The notes: generated by a model from the letters alone, not told the origin. Shown: positions 29,590-38,626, numbered from the stretch's first letter. The stretch is 64,000 nt of DNA from Bordetella genomosp. 13 (GCF_007679965.1 NZ_VEHL01000003.1:248001-312000), one strand, 5' to 3'. Numbers and translations: made by a program.

Positions 29590-30618
29590 TCAGGCCGAGA
29601 GCTCCTTCCGAACAATCTCCGCCCCCGCACTAAGCGCCCCCAACTTCCCCGTCGCAACCCGACGCGACAACGGCGCCATCCCGCAGTTCGTGCACGGATA
29701 AAGCTTGTCCGCATCGACGAACTTCAACGCCTTGCGCAGCGTATTGGCCACTTCCTCCGGCGTCTCGATGGTATCGCTCGCCACATCAATGGCGCCCACC
29801 ATCACCTTCTTGCCCCGGATCAACTCAATCAAATCGATCGGCACATGCGAGTTATGGCATTCCAGCGACACGATGTCGATATTGGATTGCTGCAGCTTCG
29901 GGAACGACTCCTCATACTGACGCCACTCCGACCCCAGCGTCTTCTTCCAATCGGTATTGGCCTTGATCCCGTACCCGTAGCAGATATGCACGGCGGTCTC
30001 GCACTTCAGTCCATCGATGGCCCGTTCCAGCGTGGCAATGCCCCAGTCATTCACCTCGTCGAAGAACACATTGAACGCCGGCTCATCGAACTGGATGATG
30101 TCGACGCCGGCAGCCTCGAGTTCCTTCGCTTCCTGATTCAGTATCTTGGCGAACTCCCAGGCCAGTTTTTCGCGGCTCTTGTAGTGGGCGTCGTAAAGCG
30201 TGTCGATCATCGTCATGGGGCCCGGCAGCGCCCACTTGATGGGCTGCTGCGTCTGCTGGCGCAGGAACTTGGCGTCTTCGACGAAAACGGGCTTCTGGCG
30301 GCTGACGGCGCCGACGACGGTCGGCACGCTCGCGTCGTAGCGATCGCGGATCCTGACGGTCTCGCGCTTTTCGAAATCGACGCCGTCCAGGTGCTCGATG
30401 AACGTGGTGACGAAGTGCTGGCGGGTCTGCTCGCCGTCGCTGACGATGTCGATGCCCGCTTGCTGCTGCTCCTGCAGCGCCACGCGCAGGGCGTCCTGCT
30501 TGCCTTCGATCAGCTCCTGGTCCTGCAGTTTCCAGGGCGACCACAGCTTCTCGGGCTGGGCCAGCCAGGAGGGTTTCGGCAGGCTGCCGGCGGTGGAAGT
30601 GGGCAGTAGTTTCTTCAT
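29590..30618 (-). CDS. mesD: Folate-independent core methionine synthase (MesD type)
   Basis: A 342-residue protein corresponding to only the C-terminal catalytic half of cobalamin-independent MetE. Zinc ligands are visible: His211 and Cys213 in HICYGYG, Glu in SLECHNS and Cys312 in CTNCGM. Lacking the folate-binding N-terminal half, such core-MetE proteins methylate homocysteine from a non-folate donor. The next gene on the transcript encodes DUF1852 (MesX), the specific partner known for the MesD class, which strongly favours that class. It is the last gene of the minus-strand mesX-mesD unit. Confidence 0.88.
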   Translation of the reverse strand: MKKLLPTSTAGSLPKPSWLAQPEKLWSPWKLQDQELIEGKQDALRVALQEQQQAGIDIVSDGEQTRQHFVTTFIEHLDGVDFEKRETVRIRDRYDASVPTVVGAVSRQKPVFVEDAKFLRQQTQQPIKWALPGPMTMIDTLYDAHYKSREKLAWEFAKILNQEAKELEAAGVDIIQFDEPAFNVFFDEVNDWGIATLERAIDGLKCETAVHICYGYGIKANTDWKKTLGSEWRQYEESFPKLQQSNIDIVSLECHNSHVPIDLIELIRGKKVMVGAIDVASDTIETPEEVANTLRKALKFVDADKLYPCTNCGMAPLSRRVATGKLGALSAGAEIVRKELSA

Positions 30619-30645
30619 GATCGGTGTTCCGTGTGTTGCGGGTGA

Positions 30646-31629
30646 TTAGCGTGCGAAATTGGCGGCCCAGCTTTCGAGCACATTCCTGTATGGCTTGATG
30701 AAGTGTTCTTCGGTGAACTTTCCTTGCTTGACGGCCAGTTGGCTGCGTTCCTCGCGGTCGTAGACGATCTGCGTCAAGGAATAGTCCTGGTTCTTCAGGC
30801 TGGGCCGATAGAGTTTCCCCGCCGCGGAATTGGCGTTGTAGATCTCGGGGCGGTAGATCTTCTGGAAGGTCTCCATCGTGCTGATGAGGCTGATCAGCTC
30901 GAGGTTCGTGTAGTGGCCGAGCAGGTCGCCCTGGAAATAGAAAGCCAGGGGTGCGGCGCTGCCCGGCGGCATGAAGAAGCGAACCTGCAGCCCCATTTTC
31001 TCGAAGTACTGGTCAGTGGACGAAAACTCGTCCTGCAGGTATTCGACGCCCAGGACGGGATGCTGATTCTCGGTCCGATGGTAGGTCTTGCTGCTCGACG
31101 CACTGATGCAGATGACCGGAGGCTTGCTGAACCGGTCCTTGTAGGCGCGCGAGTTCACGAAATGCTTGAACAGCTTGCCGTGCAGGTCGCCGAAGTTGTC
31201 CGGCGTGCCGAAGGTGGACTTATCGTTGTTGTATTCGGGGAGAACGACGCTGAAGTCGTAGTCGCGGACGTAGGACGAGAAGTTGTTTCCTGCGATGCCC
31301 TCGATGCGCTCGTTGTTCTTGCGGTCGATGATATTGGTTTGCAGTATCTCGATCAGCGGAAAAGCATCGTTGCCGCCGCCAGCGCCGATGTTCATTTCCG
31401 CGGAGATGATCTCGAGTTCGACGGTGTAGCGATCGCCCGTCGGGTTGTCCCAATGCGCCAGGTTGTTGAAGCGCTTGTCGATCATCCGCAAGGTGTTGCG
31501 CAGGTTCTCCTGTCGACTGGTGCCCCTGGCGAGATTCGCGAAGTTGGTCGTGATGCGCGTGTTGTCCGAGGGATGATAGTTTTCATCGAAACGGATGCTC
31601 TTGATGCTGAATTCGAACTCGTTGCTCAT
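30646..31629 (-). CDS. mesX: MesX (DUF1852), partner of MesD in methionine synthesis
   Basis: Start MSNEFEFSIKSIRFDENYHPSDNTR gives 327 residues; the frame upstream is not conserved. The sequence matches DUF1852: RITTNFANLARG near the N-terminus, EIISAEMNIGAGGGNDAFPLIE, VEYLQDEFSSTDQYFEKMG and a C-terminal KPYRNVLESWAANFAR. DUF1852 proteins were shown genetically to be needed with MesD for folate-independent methionine synthesis that depends on oxygen. The gene ends 27 bases before mesD and is surely co-transcribed with it. The chemical role of MesX is not settled. Confidence 0.88.
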   Translation of the reverse strand: MSNEFEFSIKSIRFDENYHPSDNTRITTNFANLARGTSRQENLRNTLRMIDKRFNNLAHWDNPTGDRYTVELEIISAEMNIGAGGGNDAFPLIEILQTNIIDRKNNERIEGIAGNNFSSYVRDYDFSVVLPEYNNDKSTFGTPDNFGDLHGKLFKHFVNSRAYKDRFSKPPVICISASSSKTYHRTENQHPVLGVEYLQDEFSSTDQYFEKMGLQVRFFMPPGSAAPLAFYFQGDLLGHYTNLELISLISTMETFQKIYRPEIYNANSAAGKLYRPSLKNQDYSLTQIVYDREERSQLAVKQGKFTEEHFIKPYRNVLESWAANFAR

Positions 31630-31792
31630 TTTGCGTGGTGCGCGATCTGCGCGAGGAAGTTTGCAGGATTCAAGGCCGGTTGTTGCGCGACGCGGGGCGG
31701 AAGAGGGCACGCTGCGCGAAGGTTCAAAGGGCGTATGTCGGTCGAAGGTCTGTATGGCGGCCAGCTGGAAGGCTGCCGGGCGCGGTCCGGCG

Positions 31793-32374
31793 TCAGGCGG
31801 CCACTGCTTCCTCCGCGACGGCCGTTCTTGGATGGCGCATCAGCGCGACCAGGGGCAATGCCCGCTGGACCGCCAGCCTGGCCCGCTCGATCAGGGCCTC
31901 GTCCCGCAGGCGGTAGTCGGCGAAATCCTTGTCGGTGGCGTAGACGCCCAGCGGCAAGGTGCGCGCCTGGAAGAAGCTGAACAGCGGCCGCAATTGGTGG
32001 TCGATCACCAGGGCATGGCGCTCGCTGCCGCCGGTGGCGGCCAACAGGACGGGCTTGTCGATCAGGGCATCCTGATGGACGAAGTCGAAGAAATGCTTGA
32101 ACAGCCCCGTGTAGGCGCCGCGGAATACCGGGGTGGCCACCACGAGGACGTCTGCCTGCTCGACCGCGGCAAGTTCCTGCTCCACCGTGTCGGGCAAATG
32201 TGAGCGCCAGACCGCGCCGGCCAGTTGCGTTGCGAACTGTCCCAGTTCGACCAGGCGTCGTTCGCACGGGATTTCGTCGGCGATCAGGTCCAGCAAGTGC
32301 GTTGCCAGGGCAGCGGACTTGGAGGGGCGTTGCAAGCCGCCGGAAACTGCTACGAGACGGAGTGGACGGGTCAT
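31793..32374 (-). CDS. msuE: NAD(P)H-dependent FMN reductase (MsuE type)
   Basis: A 193-residue flavodoxin-fold reductase. SGGLQRPSKSAALATHLL is the FMN phosphate loop, and VLVVATPVFRGAYTGLFKHFFD and LLAATGGSERHALVIDHQLRPLFSFF are the other family motifs. It would supply reduced FMN to an oxygen-dependent partner, which in this locus is most simply MesX/MesD. It is first in the minus-strand unit, facing the LysR regulator across a large palindrome, and is separated from mesX by 163 bases. An alkanesulfonate monooxygenase, the usual MsuE partner, is not present in this window. Confidence 0.82.
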   Translation of the reverse strand: MTRPLRLVAVSGGLQRPSKSAALATHLLDLIADEIPCERRLVELGQFATQLAGAVWRSHLPDTVEQELAAVEQADVLVVATPVFRGAYTGLFKHFFDFVHQDALIDKPVLLAATGGSERHALVIDHQLRPLFSFFQARTLPLGVYATDKDFADYRLRDEALIERARLAVQRALPLVALMRHPRTAVAEEAVAA

Positions 32375-32475
32375 CCTGGATGTCGTGAAGGTTGGTCTAT
32401 GCGTCGCCGTGGCCTTGTCGCAGTCGTGCGCAAGCTCGTCGGAACGCGAACGGTTAGATCGCATACTAGGGTTGG

Positions 32476-32512
32476 GGATTGATGAAGTAAAATGGTTTTA
32501 TTTCACTAATCC
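32476..32512. promoter_or_regulatory. Near-perfect 37-bp palindrome, operator of the MetR-like regulator
   Basis: Arms GGATT-ga-TGAAGTAAAA and TTTTATTTCA-ct-AATCC flank a central TGG. Only the two-base positions next to the outer arms and one base in the inner arm fail to match. The inner TGAA...TTCA half-sites are those of MetR-type LysR sites, though more widely spaced than in enterobacteria. It lies between the divergent msuE and LysR genes, 20 bases from the LysR start. Confidence 0.7.
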
Positions 32513-32531
32513 ATGAGCGGAAATCATCTGA

Positions 32532-33470
32532 ATGCTTGAGCGCATCCACCTCAGCATCGTCCAGCAGGTCGAGAAGCAGGGATCGTTGACGGCCGCCGCG
32601 GGCGTTCTGAACCTGACGCAGTCGGCCCTGAGCCACAGCATGAAGAAGCTGGAGCAGCAGCTGGGTACCGACGTCTGGCTGCGCGAAGGCCGAAGCCTGC
32701 GCCTGACGCAGGCCGGCCAGTACCTGCTGGCGGTGGCGAACCGCGTGCTGCCGCAACTGGACCTGGCGGAAGAGCGCCTGGGCCAGTTCGCGCAGGGCGA
32801 GCGCGGCGCGCTGCGCATCGGCATGGAATGCCACCCGTGCTACCAGTGGCTGCTCAAGGTGGTTTCACCGTATCTGGCCGCATGGCCCGACGTGGACGTG
32901 GACGTCAAGCAGAAGTTCCAGTTCGGCGGGATCGGGGCGCTTTTCGGGTACGAGATCGACCTGCTGGTGACGCCCGACCCGCTGTTCAAACCGGGCCTGT
33001 CGTTCGAGCCCGTATTCGATTACGAGCAGGTTCTGGTCGTGGCCAAGGGCCATGCCCTGGCGTCGGTGGCGTACGTGAAGCCGGCGCAGCTGAACCATGA
33101 AGTGCTGATCAGCTATCCGGTGGACATCGAGCGCCTGGACATCTACAACCAGTTCCTGTTGCCGGCCGGCGTCACGCCCCGGCGGCACAAGGCCATCGAG
33201 ACCACCGACATCATGCTGCAGATGGTGGCCAGCGGACGCGGCGTCGCCGCGCTGCCGCGCTGGCTGGTCGAGGAGTACGCGGCCAGGATGGACGTGGTGC
33301 CCGTGCGGCTGGGCGCGCGCGGCATCGCCAAGCAGATCTTTCTGGGGGCACGCGAGGCGGATACCGCCATCGACTACGTGCGGGCGTTCATCGAGCTGGC
33401 TCGGCAGCCGGTTGCCGGCATTGCCGGTGGGCAGGAGGCTAATGCGCTCGGCAAGGCGTTCCCCACGTAG
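32532..33470 (+). CDS. MetR-like LysR-family regulator of the mes locus
   Basis: 312 residues with an N-terminal winged HTH (GSLTAAAGVLNLTQSALSHSMKKLEQQLG) and a LysR substrate-binding domain with the MetR-like IGMECHPCYQWL start and DLLVTPDPLFKPGL loop. In MetR this domain binds homocysteine. It is divergent from the methionine-synthase operon and shares with it the 37-bp palindrome, so it is very probably the regulator of msuE-mesX-mesD and of itself. Calling it metR would be reasonable, but the paralogue question is open. Confidence 0.85.
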   Translation: MLERIHLSIVQQVEKQGSLTAAAGVLNLTQSALSHSMKKLEQQLGTDVWLREGRSLRLTQAGQYLLAVANRVLPQLDLAEERLGQFAQGERGALRIGMECHPCYQWLLKVVSPYLAAWPDVDVDVKQKFQFGGIGALFGYEIDLLVTPDPLFKPGLSFEPVFDYEQVLVVAKGHALASVAYVKPAQLNHEVLISYPVDIERLDIYNQFLLPAGVTPRRHKAIETTDIMLQMVASGRGVAALPRWLVEEYAARMDVVPVRLGARGIAKQIFLGAREADTAIDYVRAFIELARQPVAGIAGGQEANALGKAFPT

Positions 33471-33689
33471 GCCGCGGACGTGGCATCAGTCTGGCGGCAC
33501 GTCCTCCCCCGCAGTCCGTAATCCGAACCCGGGCATGCGGCCCGGCCAGGCGCACGAATATGCACATCTATTCGCCGGTTCCTGTGTGAGCCGCGCACAT
33601 AGCCCGCGTCCGTCATTGCGCCCAGCATAGTCCCAGGCGGCGACACGTCCGCCGCCCGCGGACGATACCAAGACAAGGAGGAGACAGCG

Positions 33690-35414
33690 ATGAAAGAGCC
33701 CTATGCCATTGGAAGACCCCTGTTGTGGGGATGCGTGATCGCCACGGCGGCGGTGCTGGCCGCCTGCGGTGGCCACGACGACGACGATGACGACGCCCCC
33801 CCGGATGAGGGCGTCGCGACGCTGAGCTGCGCGGAGCTGGCCGGGTTCAGCATTCCCGCGTCGGCCATTGGCTTGCCGACGGCCGGCGCCAGCGTGTCGA
33901 GCGCGACGCCCGTCGCGGCCGCCGGTACGGGCGCGGCCATGGTGCCGGCGCATTGCCTGGTGGCGGGCACCATCGCGCCGGTCAGTCCGGCGGCGTCGGC
34001 CATCCGGTTCAACGTGGCATTGCCGGTGAACTGGAACGGGAAGGCAGTGATGTTCGGCGGTGGAGGCTTCAATGGATCGATTCCGAATGTCCGGGGCAAT
34101 GTGCCGGCGGGCCCGATCGACCAGCCCACGCCCATCGGCCGCGGCTATGCGACCTTTGCCAGCGACTCGGGCCACCAGGCCAACGAATACGGCTCGCAGG
34201 ACGGGACCTGGGGGCTGAACGACGAAGCGGTGGACAATTTCGGCGGCGACGCCCTGAAGAAGACGCGCGATGCGGCGATGCAGATCATCAAGGCGCACTA
34301 CGCGGCAAGCCCGCAGCGCACGTACTTCGCGGGCGGCTCGACGGGCGGGCGCGAAGCGCTGGCGTCCATCCAGCGCTGGCCGACCGACTGGGATGGCGCG
34401 ATCGCCTGGTATCCGGCGTGGAACGACGCCGCGGCCCTGCTGGGCGGGCATCGCGCGAGCCGCGCGCTGTCCCTGCCGGGCGCCTATCCGAACACGCCGA
34501 AACGCAAGCTGGTGTACCAGGCGGCCGTCGAGGCCTGCGACGCGCTCGATGGCGTACAGGACGGCCTCATCAGCGACCAGGGCCAATGCAATGCGCAGTT
34601 CGATCCGATGACGGCCACGGTGGGCGGCGCGCCGCTGCGCTGTGCCGGCGGGGCGGATACCGGCGATACCTGCCTGTCCGATGCGCAGATCCAGGCACTG
34701 CAGGCCATGAATACCGACACGGTGTTCAACTTTGCGCTGGCCAGCGGCGAGACGCACTATCCGGGCTACAACGTGTGGGGCGCGGATCTGGGCATCACCA
34801 GCAACCTGTCGCCGCTGCAGCCGGTGGTGACGTCGCTGGCGCTGGGAACCACTCAGCCGGTCATTCCGATGCCGCGCACGGCGCCGTATATCAGTGTGCT
34901 GGTGGACCAGTGGATCAAGTATTCGGTCACCCGCGATCCCTCGTTCGACTCCCTGCAGCTGGACCCGGAAAACCCCGGGCCATGGGGCCCGCGCATCAGC
35001 GAGCTCAGCCGCAAGCTGGACACCTCGACCGACATCTCGGCCTTCGCTGCGCGTGGCGGCAAGCTGCTGCTGGCGCATGGCCAGTCGGACGTGCTGGTCA
35101 GCACGCGGGCCACGGAGGAGTACTACCGGCGGCTGCAAAGCCAGCTGGGCGCCGAGCGGGTCGCGTCCTTCGCGCGGTACTACGAGGTGCCCGGCTATGG
35201 CCATGCCGCCAGCACGACCTTCAACGCCGCCTGGGATTCGCTGACGGCGCTGGAGCAATGGGTCGAACAGGGCACGAGCCCCGCCAACCAGGTGGTCGCG
35301 GACACCGCCGGCGTGCCCGGGCGCACGCGGCCGCTGTGCGATTACCCGCAATGGCCGCGATACAAGGGTTCGGGCGATCCCAACCTGGCTGCGTCGTTCG
35401 CCTGCGCGCAGTAG
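33690..35414 (+). CDS. Tannase/feruloyl esterase-family lipoprotein
   Basis: 574 residues starting behind AAGGAGGAGA. The signal peptide ends in a lipobox (VLAAC), followed by an acidic GGHDDDDDD spacer, so the protein is probably a lipoprotein on the periplasmic or outer face. The enzyme domain is of the tannase/feruloyl-esterase type: nucleophile Ser217 in GGSTGGREAL, Asp in DGAIAWYPAWND and ASVLV-like helper regions, catalytic His in VPGYGHAAS, and several Cys that could form the family disulfides. It cleaves ester bonds of phenolic acids; the exact substrate is unknown. A terminator follows. Confidence 0.9.
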   Translation: MKEPYAIGRPLLWGCVIATAAVLAACGGHDDDDDDAPPDEGVATLSCAELAGFSIPASAIGLPTAGASVSSATPVAAAGTGAAMVPAHCLVAGTIAPVSPAASAIRFNVALPVNWNGKAVMFGGGGFNGSIPNVRGNVPAGPIDQPTPIGRGYATFASDSGHQANEYGSQDGTWGLNDEAVDNFGGDALKKTRDAAMQIIKAHYAASPQRTYFAGGSTGGREALASIQRWPTDWDGAIAWYPAWNDAAALLGGHRASRALSLPGAYPNTPKRKLVYQAAVEACDALDGVQDGLISDQGQCNAQFDPMTATVGGAPLRCAGGADTGDTCLSDAQIQALQAMNTDTVFNFALASGETHYPGYNVWGADLGITSNLSPLQPVVTSLALGTTQPVIPMPRTAPYISVLVDQWIKYSVTRDPSFDSLQLDPENPGPWGPRISELSRKLDTSTDISAFAARGGKLLLAHGQSDVLVSTRATEEYYRRLQSQLGAERVASFARYYEVPGYGHAASTTFNAAWDSLTALEQWVEQGTSPANQVVADTAGVPGRTRPLCDYPQWPRYKGSGDPNLAASFACAQ

Positions 35415-35441
35415 CGTAGGGCGTTCTCGCGAAGGCAAGGG

Positions 35442-35467
35442 AGAAGGCGCCGCGGCGCCTTCTTTCA
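35442..35467. terminator. Bidirectional terminator between tannase and ureohydrolase genes
   Basis: Stem AGAAGGCGC/GCGCCTTCT with a CGCG loop; the inner 20 bases are a perfect palindrome. TTTC follows. It separates two converging genes. Confidence 0.8.
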
Positions 35468-35481
35468 TTGCGCCGCGACAG

Positions 35482-36498
35482 CTATACCGCCTTGCGATAC
35501 CCCGGATACCGCGCTGCGAAGTCGGGCACCGGGTCGGGATGGTCCAGCCCGAAACGCTTGCAAAGCAGCACCAGGGTTTCATATGCCAGCGCCCCGGCCA
35601 GCGCGGCCGCGGCGCCGTTGACGTCGTGCGGCGGACTGACCGTGTTGATGTCCACCGCCACGATGTTCAGTCCAGCCATCTCGCGCACGAAGGCGATCGC
35701 TTCGCGCGCCGACAGGCCGCCCCAGCTGGGCGCGCACACCCCGGGCGCGGCGGAGGGGTCGATGCAGTCCATGTCCAGGCAGAAGTAGACCGGCGCGTCG
35801 CCGACCTGCGCCTTCACCTCGGCCAGCGTGGCGGCGATGCCTTGGGTCAGCAGCTGGTTCTGCGGGATGACCTGGTAGCCGAGGAACGTGGCATGCGGAA
35901 TCACGTGCTGCGTGAACGTGGTGCCGCGCATGCCGATGTGGAAGGCGCGGCTCATGTCGAGCAGGCCTTCCAGGGCGGCATGGGTGAACTGCGTGCCGGC
36001 GTTGTACTCGTTGCCCGGCACGAACGGATTGGTGTCGGCATGGGAGTCCAGGTGGACGAGAGCCAGCCCCGGATGGCGCTTGCCGACGGCGCGCACCGCG
36101 GGCAGCGACACGCTGCCGTCGCCGCCGAAGGTGATGGGCACCGCGCCGGCATCCGCGATGGCGCCGACGGCCTGTTCGATGGCGTCGAAGGCCGCGTGGA
36201 TCTGGCTGGGCACCAGTTTCACGTTGCCGCAGTCCACCAGGCCCAGGCGCGCCAGCGGGTTGTAGTCGGCCAGTTCGGGGTTGAAGGTGCGCATCAGCCG
36301 CGATTGCTCGCGGACGGACTGCGGGCCCTGTCGGCCGCCGATGCGGAATGGATGCGTGCCGCAGTCGAACGGCAGGCCCAGGATGGCGGCGCGGCTGCCT
36401 TCCAACTGGCGTACGTGCGGCACGCCCATGAAGCTGAGGGGGGCGTCGCACAGGGCCGACAGTTCGCCGGTCGGGCGGGTCGCGGAGGGATGATTCAT
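35482..36498 (-). CDS. Ureohydrolase (agmatinase/arginase superfamily) with altered metal site
   Basis: 338 residues from an ATG preceded by AAGGAG. Arginase-fold motifs are LDSHADT (in place of DAHxD) and DMDCIDPSAAPG (DxDxxDP). In the first motif the usual GGDHS is GGDGS (residues 125-129), so the first manganese-ligand His is replaced by Gly128. Relatives with this change may use one metal or nickel, or hydrolyse an unusual guanidino substrate. It is co-transcribed behind a Bug solute-binding protein and is divergent from a LysR gene, a typical cassette for uptake and use of one compound. Confidence 0.85.
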   Translation of the reverse strand: MNHPSATRPTGELSALCDAPLSFMGVPHVRQLEGSRAAILGLPFDCGTHPFRIGGRQGPQSVREQSRLMRTFNPELADYNPLARLGLVDCGNVKLVPSQIHAAFDAIEQAVGAIADAGAVPITFGGDGSVSLPAVRAVGKRHPGLALVHLDSHADTNPFVPGNEYNAGTQFTHAALEGLLDMSRAFHIGMRGTTFTQHVIPHATFLGYQVIPQNQLLTQGIAATLAEVKAQVGDAPVYFCLDMDCIDPSAAPGVCAPSWGGLSAREAIAFVREMAGLNIVAVDINTVSPPHDVNGAAAALAGALAYETLVLLCKRFGLDHPDPVPDFAARYPGYRKAV

Positions 36499-36512
36499 GT
36501 TGCGTGTCTCCT

Positions 36513-37517
36513 TTACTCGATGACGATGCCGCTTTTCTTGACGACGTCTTTCCAGTGCGTGAAGTCGCGCTGGATGGTCTGCCCGAAGGCCTGCGGGGTA
36601 GTCAGGCCCGGCACGACGCTCAGGACCTCGAACTGCTTCAGGATGGCGGGATCCTGCAGCGCCTTGCCGAGCGCCGCGTTCAGCTTGCTGGTGGCATCCG
36701 CCGGCATGCCCTTGGGGCCCAGCACGCCCCACCACGTCTCGAAGGTCATCGCGGGCATGCCGGCGTCCTTGAAGGTGGGCACGCCGGGAAAGGCCGCGAG
36801 CGGTTGCGGCGCCGTCATGGCCAGCACCTTCAGCTTGCCCGACGCCACGAAGGGCTGCGCCGATGCGTAGGAGGAGAACGATGCGTCCACCGTGCCCGCC
36901 ACCGTGTCGGTCATCGCCGGCGCGGAGCCGCGATAGGGGATGTGGTTGAGCTTGACGTTCGCCTCTTTCATCATGACTTCGAACAGCAGGTGCGAGAGGG
37001 TTCCGGCGCCGGCGCTGGCCGCGCTGAGCTGGCCCGGCCTGGCGCGCGCGGCGTCGAGGAAGGCCTGCAGGCTGTCGTAGCGGCCGACCGGCACATACAG
37101 GAACGACGGCGACGTGCCGACGATGGCGACGGGCGCGAAATCGTCGACGGGGTCGTAGGGCACGCGCGGGTTGGCGGCCGGGTTGACCACGAAGGGGCCG
37201 TCCGCCAGCAGCAGGGTATAGCCGTCGTTGTTCGACCGGGCGACGTAGGCGGTGCCGATGGCGGTGGCGGCGCCCGACTTGTTGACGACCACGAACGACT
37301 GCTTGAGCGTTTCGCCGAGCGACTTGGCCAGCAGGCGGGCGATCACGTCCGAACTGCCGCCGGCCGGGTAGGGCACGATCAGTTCGACCGGCTTGTCCCG
37401 GGGCCAGTCGGAGGCCTGGGCGGGTCCGGACAGGGTGGCGGCGACGGCCAGGACCGCGGCAAAAAGGGCGCGCAGGGCGGGTCGGCGCGGGCTGGGCGGC
37501 GCATCGGAGCGGTTCAT
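36513..37517 (-). CDS. Bug/TctC-family periplasmic solute-binding protein
   Basis: 334 residues; the start MNRSDAPPSPRR follows AGGGGA and gives a signal peptide ending about SGPAQASDWP. Family features: IVPYPAGGSSDVIARLLA, VVVNKSGAATAIGTAYVA, the NHIPYRGSAPAMTDTVAGTVDASF motif and the TFETWWGVLGPKGMP segment. Bug proteins bind small organic, often carboxylated, ligands. It has no permease genes beside it, as is common in Bordetella and relatives. It is first gene of the unit with the ureohydrolase, suggesting a guanidino-carboxylate ligand (inferred). Confidence 0.92.
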   Translation of the reverse strand: MNRSDAPPSPRRPALRALFAAVLAVAATLSGPAQASDWPRDKPVELIVPYPAGGSSDVIARLLAKSLGETLKQSFVVVNKSGAATAIGTAYVARSNNDGYTLLLADGPFVVNPAANPRVPYDPVDDFAPVAIVGTSPSFLYVPVGRYDSLQAFLDAARARPGQLSAASAGAGTLSHLLFEVMMKEANVKLNHIPYRGSAPAMTDTVAGTVDASFSSYASAQPFVASGKLKVLAMTAPQPLAAFPGVPTFKDAGMPAMTFETWWGVLGPKGMPADATSKLNAALGKALQDPAILKQFEVLSVVPGLTTPQAFGQTIQRDFTHWKDVVKKSGIVIE

Positions 37518-37661
37518 GTCGGTTTCCCCTGGAATATAGAAAGTATCGTTGGATGCCGGCTCGGTCCGAGAGCATTGGCCGGCATGGACAGTGTAGGGAT
37601 ACCGGTTCAAGCAAACCACTAAGGATCCGCTTAGATACCTATAGGTTTACTTATGGATTTT

Positions 37662-37674
37662 CACCATAATGGTG
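37662..37674. promoter_or_regulatory. Palindrome CACCATAATGGTG, LysR operator candidate
   Basis: Perfect 6-1-6 palindrome 28 bases before the LysR gene and 145 bases before the divergent Bug gene. The surrounding 37600-37665 stretch is AT-rich with AAACC/GGTTT and CTAAG/CTTAG arms, consistent with a divergent promoter. Confidence 0.5.
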
Positions 37675-37702
37675 CGAATTCAAATCCAGCAAGGGAACCG
37701 CC

Positions 37703-38626
37703 ATGCGCCTGCGGCATCTCGAGGTCTTCCACGCCGTGATGGTCTGCGGCACGCTGAGCGCCGCGGCGCGCATGCTGAACATGACCCAGCCTGCCGTCAC
37801 GCAGGCCGTCAACAGCCTGCAATTGCAGTTGGGATACAGCCTCTTCCAGCGCATCAAGGGCCGGCTGGCGCCCACGCCGGAAGCCCTGGCGCTGGCGGCG
37901 GAAGTCGAGAAGCTGCATGGCCAGCTGGAGGCCGTGAAGCACCTGGCGCTGAACCTGCGCCAGAGCGGCCACGAACGATTGCGCGTGCTGGCCGCGCCCG
38001 CGCTGGCCATGGAACTGGTGCCTTCCGCCATGCAGACGCTGCTGCAGGCGCATCCGCAGGCCCAGGTCACGGTCAAGACGGGGTACTCCAGCCAGATCCT
38101 GGCAGGCCTCGCGCTGCGCAAGGCCGACATCGGGCTGGTCTTTCACACGCCGCAGGCGTATCCGCTGATCCACCAGGAAACCATAGGCTCCACCACCCTG
38201 GTGTGCGTCGTTCCGCTCGGGCATGGGCTGGCCGGCCGGACGAGCCTGGATCTCGAGGCATTGAGCGGCCAGACCGTGTTCGTGCCCGAACGCCAGCACC
38301 CCCTGGGCGCGATGCTGGCGCTGCGCTGCGCCGACCATGGCGTGGATACGTCGCGGCACATGGCGGTGGAGCAGACCCACGTGTCCCTGCAGCTTGCCGC
38401 GTCGGGACTGGGCCTGGCCGTGGTGGACAGCCTGACCGCCGGCAGCGCCGATCCCAGGCGCGTCGGCGTGCTGCCTTTCACCCTGGAGATGGCCAGCCCG
38501 ATCTGCGTGGCGTTCTCGGAAAACAGCACGCACCCGCACCTGGCGTTCCGCTTCGCGCGCGCGGCGCAGCGGGCATTGTCGGAGCGGGCCGCCATCCTTC
38601 CCGCGGCATATTCCCGGCTTGAATAA
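37703..38626 (+). CDS. LysR-family regulator next to the ureohydrolase cassette
   Basis: 307 residues: an N-terminal winged HTH (GTLSAAARMLNMTQPAVTQAVNSLQLQLG) and a LysR effector domain (ADIGLVFHTP, VCVVPLGHGLAG). It starts behind AAGGGAACC. Divergent arrangement with the Bug-ureohydrolase pair implies that it controls that pair. Confidence 0.9.
   Translation: MRLRHLEVFHAVMVCGTLSAAARMLNMTQPAVTQAVNSLQLQLGYSLFQRIKGRLAPTPEALALAAEVEKLHGQLEAVKHLALNLRQSGHERLRVLAAPALAMELVPSAMQTLLQAHPQAQVTVKTGYSSQILAGLALRKADIGLVFHTPQAYPLIHQETIGSTTLVCVVPLGHGLAGRTSLDLEALSGQTVFVPERQHPLGAMLALRCADHGVDTSRHMAVEQTHVSLQLAASGLGLAVVDSLTAGSADPRRVGVLPFTLEMASPICVAFSENSTHPHLAFRFARAAQRALSERAAILPAAYSRLE

Noticed and set aside
36499-37614. 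A 710-codon frame fusing upstream sequence to the ureohydrolase
   Set aside because: The extra part is antisense/out-of-frame to the Bug gene, and the ureohydrolase has its own AAGGAG and ATG at 36498.
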